From the NCBI GenBank assembly GCA_937901105.1, contig CALCHD010000209.1, positions 1-29,745 on the forward strand: a stretch of DNA of 29,745 bases, in the 5' to 3' direction. Positions 24,505 through 29,745 of this stretch are shown in pieces (within the stretch, counting starts at the first letter, position 1; every line of letters begins with the position of its first letter). Position numbers and translations under genes: made by a program. The notes below the pieces were generated by a model. That model did not search any database and was not told the origin of the DNA. It saw only the letters and a list, made by a program, of their open reading frames with translations. This DNA comes from an uncultured Bacteroidales bacterium (GTDB lineage Bacteria; Bacteroidota; Bacteroidia; Bacteroidales; UBA932).

Positions 24505-24521
24505 TGTAAAGTTACTTTACA
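24505..24521 (-). promoter_or_regulatory. 17-bp palindromic operator next to the permease start
   Basis: TGTAAAGTTACTTTACA is a full TGTAAAG-N3-CTTTACA dyad, the best copy in the window. It lies 3 nt before the ATG, downstream of the predicted transcription start, so binding here might repress or the site may serve in a loop. Confidence 0.6.
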
Positions 24522-24556
24522 ATTTTACATAATTTATTTATTCTGAATAGATACGA

Positions 24557-24572
24557 TGACAAAAACGTGCCA
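24557..24572 (-). promoter_or_regulatory. Sigma-54-like promoter of the permease/DUF3667 operon (weak -12)
   Basis: On the minus strand TGGCACGTTTTTGTCA has a perfect -24 element (TGGCACG), but the -12 TTG sits one base too close for the canonical spacing. Predicted start near 24546, 45 nt before the ATG. Its position between two sets of operators supports it; the spacing argues against. Confidence 0.45.
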
Positions 24573-24625
24573 AAATAAGTATCATTCTTGTGCTCAGTAA
24601 ATTACCTTTTTATAGAAGAAAAAAT

Positions 24626-24661
24626 TGTAAAGTTTCCTTACACTTTACAAAATGTGTAAAG
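24626..24661 (-). promoter_or_regulatory. Cluster of TGTAAAG-type operator sites upstream of the permease
   Basis: TGTAAAGTTTCCTTACA (24626-24642) repeats the 17-bp pattern seen at 10841 and 10860. It is followed by an inverted CTTTACA (24643-24649) and a TGTAAAG half-site (24655-24661). The cluster lies about 55-90 bp upstream of the -24 element, as at the barrel gene. Confidence 0.55.
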
Positions 24662-24670
24662 TCAGTGATT

Positions 24671-24857
24671 TTACGTCTTTTCATACCTCCCATGCTGCAC
24701 ATTAACCGATATCCCCTTTGCGCAGAATGACTTTATCTGCTTGTCAGCTGTTCTCTCCGGAACTCCCAGCTCCTTTGCCTTTTGCAGATACTCTACCCTG
24801 GAGAAACTTTCTGGCAGCTCTTATATCTATTGATAAATTAAGGATTCTTTTATCCAT
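24671..24857 (-). pseudogene. Remnant of a DUF3987-type protein (C-terminal helix-turn-helix)
   Basis: On the minus strand one frame (24821-24671) reads ELPESFSRVEYLQKAKELGV, then PERTADKQIKSFCAKG and HGRYEK before TAA. This is the winged-helix-like tail I know from DUF3987/VirE-type proteins of Bacteroidota mobile elements. Upstream of it another frame begins MDKRILNLSIDI from ATG 24857, joined by a frameshift near 24820. Only about 50 residues remain of a protein normally several hundred long, so it is decayed or a recombination scar. Confidence 0.55.
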
Positions 24858-24930
24858 ATAAATATGTGTTAGTTAGTGATTTTAACAAAGTTATTATTTT
24901 TTCACTAAAATGTTACTGGAATATTTTTTA

Positions 24931-24938
24931 TAAATTTG
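24931..24938 (+). promoter_or_regulatory. Bacteroidota -7 box of the AlbA_2/PHP-ATPase cassette
   Basis: TAAATTTG fits TAnnTTTG and lies 22 nt before the ATG at 24961, giving a very short leader. No TTTG -33 box is seen at the right distance. Confidence 0.45.
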
Positions 24939-24960
24939 TGCATAGGAAATTTTACGACAA

Positions 24961-26334
24961 ATGGGTATAGATAATCTGATAAGCGAGTGTACAGCATATG
25001 ATTTTAAATTGATGCTGGAGGAAAAGAAACCTAAAAGCTGGATAAAAAGCGTAAGTGCGTTTGCCAATGGTTTGGGTGGTTCTCTTTTCTTTGGTATAAA
25101 TGATGACGGGGAAATAAAGGGGCTTGATGATATTAAGGTTATTTGTGAAACCATAAGTAGTAAAATTCGTGATTACATGGATCCTACTCCTGATGTAGAA
25201 ATGATTCCTCATAAAATTGGTACTCTTAATGTTTTAGAACTAAAAGTACCTGCAGGGCATTACACCCCTTATTATTATGTTGGGGATGGACAGAGGATTG
25301 CTTTCGTTCGTATTGGGGATGAGAGTTTACCTGCCACTGCAGAACAAATGGTACGATTGGTACTGAAAGGCTCAAACAAGACATTTGATTCTCTAAGCAC
25401 TGATTATAAAGCTGATGATTACTCCTTCATAATTCTTGCAAATGAATTCAAAAAACGTACAGCACAGGAGTGGAACAAGAAATATCTTATATCATTCGGC
25501 CTTGTAAACAGTAATAATACGCTTACTAATGCAGGTGCATTATTTGCAGATGATTGTCCACTTTGGCAATCCCGCCTATATTGTACACGTTGGGACGGAA
25601 AGGAAAAAGGAGATGCTATAAATGATGCAGAATACACTGGTAATGTTTTGATGTTATTGAGGGAAGCAATGAATTTTGTTAAGTCAAACACCAAAAGAGG
25701 TTGGGAGAAATTACCAGATGGCAGAAAGAATAAACCGGAGTACGCTGAGCGTGCTGTTTTGGAGGCAATGGTTAACCATTTTATTCATAGGGACTATACT
25801 GTAATGGGCGGTGAGGTTCATCTTGATATTTATGATGACAGACTTACCGTTACTTCTCCAGGCGGAATGTATAATGGCTTGCTCATTCAAAATCTTGATA
25901 TTGCTGACGTTTCTTCTGAAAGGCGCAATCCAATTCTTGCCAATGTAATGGCTCAGTTGGACTATATGGAGAAACGAGGCAGCGGTCTTACACGCATCTG
26001 CAATGAGACTATGGCTCTGGATGGATACAAGGATGAACTGAAGCCCGTTTTTAAATCTACTCCTACACAGTTTCAGACTATCATTTATGCCTCTACCGAC
26101 ACGCAGGATGTCGGAGATAATGTCGGAGACATGACGGAGACCAAACTAACTGAACGTCAGGAGAAAATACTAGCTTTGATAAAGGCGTCTCCGACAATAA
26201 CCGGGAAACAAATGTCGGAGATGTTGTCGGTGAGCCAACGTACTGCAGAGCGAGATATTGCAATTATGAAAAGAATGGGGATTTTAGACCGTATGGGAGA
26301 TGATAATAATGGTGTATGGATAATCCTTCGCTAA
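24961..26334 (+). CDS. AlbA_2 (Schlafen-type) / GHKL-like regulator with C-terminal winged helix
   Basis: 457 aa. N-terminal AlbA_2 domain (about residues 10-120): DFKLMLEEKK, SVSAFANGLGGSLFFGINDDG and YYVGDGQRIAFVRIGDESLPA. A central part belongs to the RecG-like HATPase_c_4 type, with N-box ERAVLEAMVNHFIHRDY (N272), YDDRLTVTSPGG (291-302) and ILANVMAQLDYMEKRGSGLTRI. The C-terminal ~60 residues are a winged helix-turn-helix (LTERQEKILALIKASPTITG, SVSQRTAERDIAIMKRMGIL). Such proteins are often called putative DNA-binding or transcriptional regulators and occur in defence islands. It would bind nucleic acid and perhaps ATP. It precedes the PHP-ATPase gene by 70 nt in the same direction, so the two are probably one unit. 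A repeated GTCGGAGA motif codes for the linker VGDNVGD. Confidence 0.85.
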   Translation: MGIDNLISECTAYDFKLMLEEKKPKSWIKSVSAFANGLGGSLFFGINDDGEIKGLDDIKVICETISSKIRDYMDPTPDVEMIPHKIGTLNVLELKVPAGHYTPYYYVGDGQRIAFVRIGDESLPATAEQMVRLVLKGSNKTFDSLSTDYKADDYSFIILANEFKKRTAQEWNKKYLISFGLVNSNNTLTNAGALFADDCPLWQSRLYCTRWDGKEKGDAINDAEYTGNVLMLLREAMNFVKSNTKRGWEKLPDGRKNKPEYAERAVLEAMVNHFIHRDYTVMGGEVHLDIYDDRLTVTSPGGMYNGLLIQNLDIADVSSERRNPILANVMAQLDYMEKRGSGLTRICNETMALDGYKDELKPVFKSTPTQFQTIIYASTDTQDVGDNVGDMTETKLTERQEKILALIKASPTITGKQMSEMLSVSQRTAERDIAIMKRMGILDRMGDDNNGVWIILR

Positions 26335-26404
26335 TATTAATATCTATTTAGATAATCTACAGTCAAAAATAATTAAGTGATGCCAGAATTAAAATCACAC
26401 CAAT

Positions 26405-28984
26405 ATGAATAAAGGTTCAGAATGGAGAATATGGGATTTACATCTACATACTCCGTCGTCATATGACTATAAGGACAAATCTGTTACGAACGAAGATATA
26501 GTTAATGAACTCGTAGCAAATGGAGTTTCCGTAGTCGCTATTACAGATCATAATACAATTGATATTGAAAGGATAAACGAATTAAGGCAACTTGGTCAAT
26601 CTGTAGACCTTCATGTTCTACCAGGCATTGAATTATGCTCAGAACTTGGCGGTTCTGAATCAGTTCATTTTATTGGTATCTTTCCCGACTATGCTGATAT
26701 TGAAAGTATTTGGACAAAAATTCAAGGACAATGCAACCTTACAAAATCAGACATTGAAAGTAAAGGAGGACATGAACGTATTTGTTGTGAGTTTGTGAAA
26801 ACGTGCGAACTTATCCTAAATTTAGGAGGTATTATAACTGTACATGCAGGAAATAAATCAAATAGTTTAGAAAGCATTAAAAACAATTTACTTGTCAAAC
26901 AAGAACTAAAACAAGATTTATTATCTCGTTTCCATCCTTTGTTGGATGTTGGCAAACCAGAAGACGCTGAGGGTTATAGAAAGTACGTTTTCCCAGATAT
27001 TAAGTTTTCACTACCAATCATTATGTGTTCAGATAATCACAACATCAAGGATTATCAAGTGAAAGAAAAGATGTGGATAAAGGCTGATCCAACTTTCGAA
27101 GGTCTAAAGCAAGTTATGTATGAGCCAGAGGAGAGAGTTCGCATTCAAACAACTATACCCGACGATAAAAACATATATCAAGTAATTGAGCAAGTCTCAC
27201 TGGATGAAGATTCTTTTTGGAAGGGTACAATATTTTTTAACCCTAATTTAAATACAATTATTGGTGGTCGTTCTACTGGAAAATCTACATTATTAAAGGC
27301 CATAGCGGCTATTCATGATAATAAAAATGTGGATAGTGATGATTTCGTTATGAAACATCTTAGTGGCATTACAGTACATTGGAAGGATGGCACAGACCAA
27401 ATTGGGCGTGAAATTGAATATTTCAAGCAGAGTTACATGCACGATATAGCATTTAGCCCAAGCAAAACGAGTGAACTTGTAGAGAGTATTATTCGAAATA
27501 GGGATACATCTGGTATCTTAAATGAGTATTATAACCATCTTAACGAAACTTCTAGAAAGATTACAGAATCTATGTTTTCCTTATTCCAAAAAACAAGGGA
27601 ATTGAGAGAACGAAAAGATGAATTAACTGCTTTAGGAAAAAAAGATGGTGTTGTACAGCAAATTAATATCTTGAAACAAAAAGTCCTCGAATTGCAGAAG
27701 ACAAGTAAAATTACTCCAGAACAACAAACCCTTTTTGATGCTAATTTAAAGAAAGTCAAAGAACTTGAACTTGATATTGAACGAGCTGATAAGGATTTAA
27801 AACTTTTGGAACGGCTATTGGTTGTAAGTCCGTTTGATAATTTATTTGAAGAGCGTTGGCAAATAGATAAATTGTCATTTAGACTCAATCAGTATGATTT
27901 ATCTAGAGAGTATAAAAACTTAAAGAATAAAACAGAACAAGAGTTTGTAGTATTGGTCAGAAAGTATCAAGAAGAAACAAGCCATGCAAAGAATGAACTT
28001 CAAGAACTGTGCCGTCAGATTAAAGAATCCGAATCATTTATAAATGGTCTAAAAAATATAGAAGGTAACAAAGAATTAAAGGACATTAATGATAGAATAA
28101 TAGTAGAAGAAAAGAAACTTTCTCAAATAGAATTGCTGTTGTCTGCTTTTGACAAAACAAAAGAAGACCGTAACAGAATATTTACTGAAATCATTACTTT
28201 ACACTGTTCTATTAAGAAAAAAGCTGAAGATGTTAAGAATAACCTAAATATCAGTTATGATGGTTTGTCGATTACGGTAAATATAGAGCATTATCGTGAT
28301 GCTCTTAAAGATTTCCTAGAAGACAGATTAAATCTTAGAGGTAGTGAACGTCAAGAATATTTTGTTACGATGGTACGAAATTATGACAGTGATAATCATA
28401 CTTATGCTAAAGACTTCCTAAAGAAATTGTTACTTGGAGAATTACAGCTAAAAAATGGATATGACGCATTAAATGTTGCTACAGAGTTTTTCACAAAGAG
28501 TTGGTATTGCTTAGGATATGACCTGTTTTATCAAGGTGACCTATTTAAACACATGTCCGAAGGGAAACAAGCATTTGTCATTCTTAAACTATTATTAGAC
28601 TTTAGCGAAAAAACCTGTCCTATTTTAATAGATCAACCAGAGGATAGTCTTGATAATAGAGCTATTTACAATGAATTAGTTTCATATATTAAGAGAAAAA
28701 AGAAGGAACGACAAATAATATTAGTTACTCACAATTCAAACGTCGTAGTTAGTGCTGATGCAGAGAATGTTATTGTCGCTAATCAGGAAGGTTCGGATAG
28801 TCACAATAGAGATGGCTTGCGATTTCAGTATGTAAATGGAGCATTGGAATTCACAAGCTCCAAAAACCCTGATGAAATATCTGTGTTATACTCTCAAGGA
28901 ATTCGAGAACATGTATGCGACATATTAGAAGGTGGTCGTGTGGCATTTGAGAAGCGAGAACAAAAATACGGGTTTAAACAATAA
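26405..28984 (+). CDS. PHP-domain SMC/ABC-type ATPase (TrlF-like)
   Basis: 859 aa. The N-terminal PHP phosphoesterase domain (residues 8-240) has every metal-binding motif: DLHLHTP (H13, H15), ITDHN (D48, H49), PGIE (E76), TVHAGN (H147) and CSDNHN (D210, H212), so hydrolysis of a phosphoester, perhaps nucleic acid, is plausible. An ABC/SMC-type ATPase follows: Walker A GGRSTGKST (287-295), Q-loop YFKQSYMHD (339-347), a long coiled coil (about 375-620), a signature-like SEGKQAFVILKLLL, Walker B PILIDQPEDSLDN (739-751) and switch VTHNSN (774-779). This is the fusion NCBI names TrlF-family AAA-like ATPase, if I recall correctly. The head-coil-head layout resembles RecN/Rad50-type enzymes and many anti-phage ATPases. 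Alone or with the AlbA_2 protein it could sense foreign DNA or a phage product and cut nucleic acid. The role is inferred. Confidence 0.87.
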   Translation: MNKGSEWRIWDLHLHTPSSYDYKDKSVTNEDIVNELVANGVSVVAITDHNTIDIERINELRQLGQSVDLHVLPGIELCSELGGSESVHFIGIFPDYADIESIWTKIQGQCNLTKSDIESKGGHERICCEFVKTCELILNLGGIITVHAGNKSNSLESIKNNLLVKQELKQDLLSRFHPLLDVGKPEDAEGYRKYVFPDIKFSLPIIMCSDNHNIKDYQVKEKMWIKADPTFEGLKQVMYEPEERVRIQTTIPDDKNIYQVIEQVSLDEDSFWKGTIFFNPNLNTIIGGRSTGKSTLLKAIAAIHDNKNVDSDDFVMKHLSGITVHWKDGTDQIGREIEYFKQSYMHDIAFSPSKTSELVESIIRNRDTSGILNEYYNHLNETSRKITESMFSLFQKTRELRERKDELTALGKKDGVVQQINILKQKVLELQKTSKITPEQQTLFDANLKKVKELELDIERADKDLKLLERLLVVSPFDNLFEERWQIDKLSFRLNQYDLSREYKNLKNKTEQEFVVLVRKYQEETSHAKNELQELCRQIKESESFINGLKNIEGNKELKDINDRIIVEEKKLSQIELLLSAFDKTKEDRNRIFTEIITLHCSIKKKAEDVKNNLNISYDGLSITVNIEHYRDALKDFLEDRLNLRGSERQEYFVTMVRNYDSDNHTYAKDFLKKLLLGELQLKNGYDALNVATEFFTKSWYCLGYDLFYQGDLFKHMSEGKQAFVILKLLLDFSEKTCPILIDQPEDSLDNRAIYNELVSYIKRKKKERQIILVTHNSNVVVSADAENVIVANQEGSDSHNRDGLRFQYVNGALEFTSSKNPDEISVLYSQGIREHVCDILEGGRVAFEKREQKYGFKQ

Positions 28985-29022
28985 ATTAACCCGAATCATT
29001 CTAGTTGTAAGAATTAAGAACC

Positions 29023-29128
29023 AAAAAGAGGGTAACTCAAAAGTCATTTTGCAAAGAGAATAACCCCTGTCAGTATACTTGGCAGGGGTTGCTAGTTCTA
29101 AAAGTGGGCCTTTATGGAACTCTCTTTA
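29023..29128. mobile_element. MITE-like inverted repeat or insertion-sequence remnant
   Basis: The left end AAAAAGAGGGTAACTCAAAA resembles the inverted right end AAAGAGAGTTCCATAAAGG. Between them lies a hairpin with AACCCCTG arms. The left sequence is close to insertion-sequence ends I recall from Bacteroidota (GAGGGTnnCTCAAAAGTC). No transposase gene is present, so it is non-autonomous or decayed. Confidence 0.4.
29062..29090 (+). terminator. Hairpin after the PHP-ATPase gene
   Basis: AACCCCTGTCA and TTGGCAGGGGTT form a 10-11-bp stem with one T-G mismatch and the loop GTATAC. There is no T-run, so it is either a terminator without a classic tail or simply the core of the MITE-like element it lies in. 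Confidence 0.35.
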
Positions 29129-29130
29129 CC

Positions 29131-29330
29131 TTACCATTCCCCTAATGCTGCCAGTATTTCACTATTGGCATTATCCACCGCTGAAGTATCAAGCGTAGAA
29201 AGGTATATAAGTGTAGTCTTTTCGGAGTCATGACCGAGGGCATATACTAAAGAAACAAGATTGCGAAGGGCTTTATTGTGTATACTATTTTGACCAATAG
29301 GCCGATAAATCTCGCGCGAAAAGTTAAACG
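29131..29330 (-). pseudogene. Tyrosine recombinase, C-terminal end only
   Basis: Minus-strand frame ending at 29131 reads LVYALGHDSEKTTLIYLSTL, then DTSAVDNANSEILAALGEW. This is the C-terminus of Bacteroidota integrases: GHDSEKTT with the catalytic histidine, IYL with the nucleophilic tyrosine, then the typical SLDTSAVDNAN tail. The frame stays open to about 29330 but the preceding residues (SREIYRPIGQNSIHNKALRN) lack the HxxR motif, so homology seems to begin near 29265. Upstream parts are gone. It belongs to the same broad integrase group as the N-terminal piece at 345-903, but the two are at opposite ends of the window and need not be halves of one gene. Confidence 0.75.
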
Positions 29331-29347
29331 GAATAAAAAATTTTCAT

Positions 29348-29355
29348 TAATTTTG
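29348..29355 (+). promoter_or_regulatory. Bacteroidota -7 box of the DUF5060 gene
   Basis: TAATTTTG fits TAnnTTTG and lies 26 nt before the ATG at 29382. A -33 box is not evident. Confidence 0.45.
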
Positions 29356-29381
29356 TGTAGAAACCTAATGACTTTTTTGAT

Positions 29382-29745
29382 ATGAAACGACTTTTCGCAC
29401 TTGTTTTTAGCGCACTATTTCTCTTTACAGCATACGCCTCGGAAAATGAGAAAATCGAGACCTGGCGAATTATGGAATTGAAATTTTCTTCCGGCACTGA
29501 CTACACCGAGGCGGGTGCTGACGGGATTTGGATGGATGTAGAGTTTATCCACGAGCGGACTCGCCAGCGCATTGTGCGCCCAGCATTTTGGGATGGCGAA
29601 AGGTCGTTCATTGTCCGTTTTGCCCCAACGCAGAAGGGCAAGTGGAGCTATATGACCCGATGCAAGCAGGATGCGTCACTCGACAACATCGCTGGGTCGT
29701 TCAAGTGCGCCGCCTACCGAGGCGATTTGGAGATTTACAAACGCG
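29382..29745 (+). CDS. Secreted DUF5060-domain glycoside hydrolase, N-terminal part (runs off the window)
   Basis: 121 codons visible, no stop before the window end. Signal peptide MKRLFALVFSALFLFTAYA, then a DUF5060-like beta-sandwich: WRIMELKFSSG, GIWMDVEFIHE, RPAFWDGERSFIVRFAPTQK, GKWSYMTRCKQD and GSFKC. In the proteins I know, this domain precedes a DUF4038/apiosidase-like TIM-barrel hydrolase, so a role in breaking down plant cell-wall side chains is likely; the catalytic part is not visible. The gene is visibly GC-richer than the region to its left and sits just beyond an integrase scar, so it belongs either to a different chromosomal context or to transferred DNA. Confidence 0.75.
   Translation, partial: MKRLFALVFSALFLFTAYASENEKIETWRIMELKFSSGTDYTEAGADGIWMDVEFIHERTRQRIVRPAFWDGERSFIVRFAPTQKGKWSYMTRCKQDASLDNIAGSFKCAAYRGDLEIYKR

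Noticed and set aside
26118..26230. GTCGGAGA repeats in the AlbA_2 gene as a CRISPR or tandem-repeat array
   Set aside because: They are short, unevenly spaced and in frame, coding for a VGDNVGD linker; no spacer-repeat pattern exists.
1..29745. CRISPR arrays, tRNA or rRNA genes
   Set aside because: I looked for regular direct repeats with spacers and for cloverleaf or ribosomal sequence and found none; a tRNAscan or cmsearch run would be decisive.

Overview
The bulk of this window is chromosomal DNA of a Bacteroidota bacterium, most likely a gut Bacteroidales species. The grounds are CarboxypepD_reg/TonB-type outer-membrane barrels, DUF4377 lipoproteins, a DUF3667 protein, split MacB-type permeases, and promoters of the phylum-specific TTTG / TAnnTTTG type. 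The two edges look different. The first ~345 bases are GC-richer and encode an orotate-phosphoribosyltransferase-like protein of a kind I associate with Clostridia. The last ~370 bases start a GC-richer secreted DUF5060 glycosidase. Both edges abut broken tyrosine-recombinase fragments, so the ends are either mobile-element junctions or assembly joins. Layout, left to right: (1) 1-903, clostridial-like gene edge plus a frameshifted, truncated integrase. (2) 904-1372, non-coding: a long inverted repeat containing a bidirectional terminator, an array of small hairpins, and a repeat tail. (3) 1373-10048, a seven-gene minus-strand operon: membrane-fusion protein, two MacB/FtsX-type permeases, ABC ATPase, TolC-like outer-membrane channel, sigma-54-dependent response regulator and its histidine kinase. 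This is a complete tripartite ABC efflux machine carrying its own two-component system. In front of it lie a near-perfect sigma-54 promoter and a 26-bp palindrome suitable as the regulator's enhancer, which suggests autoregulation. (4) 10049-10990, a 940-base gene-free stretch holding that control region, the first copy of a 223-bp repeat, a large palindromic RNA-like element, and a second control region (two 17-bp TGTAAAG-type operators upstream of a sigma-54-like promoter). (5) 10991-20323, plus strand: an outer-membrane barrel protein, two lipoproteins, a small hypothetical, a terminator, a four-helix membrane protein with an Xre-type regulator, a second large barrel protein and its small secreted partner. 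(6) 20322-20649, the second copy of the 223-bp repeat (9 mismatches, no gaps) and a terminator. (7) 20650-24501, minus strand: a DUF3667 membrane protein and a full-length 778-aa MacB/FtsX-type permease, preceded by the same TGTAAAG-type 17-bp operators and a TGGCACG element. (8) 24671-24857, remnant of a DUF3987-type protein. (9) 24961-28984, a two-gene plus-strand cassette, AlbA_2/Schlafen-type regulator plus PHP-domain SMC-like ATPase, a good candidate for a defence module. (10) 28985-29745, a MITE-like inverted repeat, the C-terminal end of another integrase, and the 5' part of the DUF5060 gene. The strongest unexplained signals are the two different sigma-54/enhancer arrangements (only one has an obvious cognate regulator here), the repeats that sit at the boundaries of each gene block, the palindromic element at 10588-10777, and the AlbA_2/PHP-ATPase pair.
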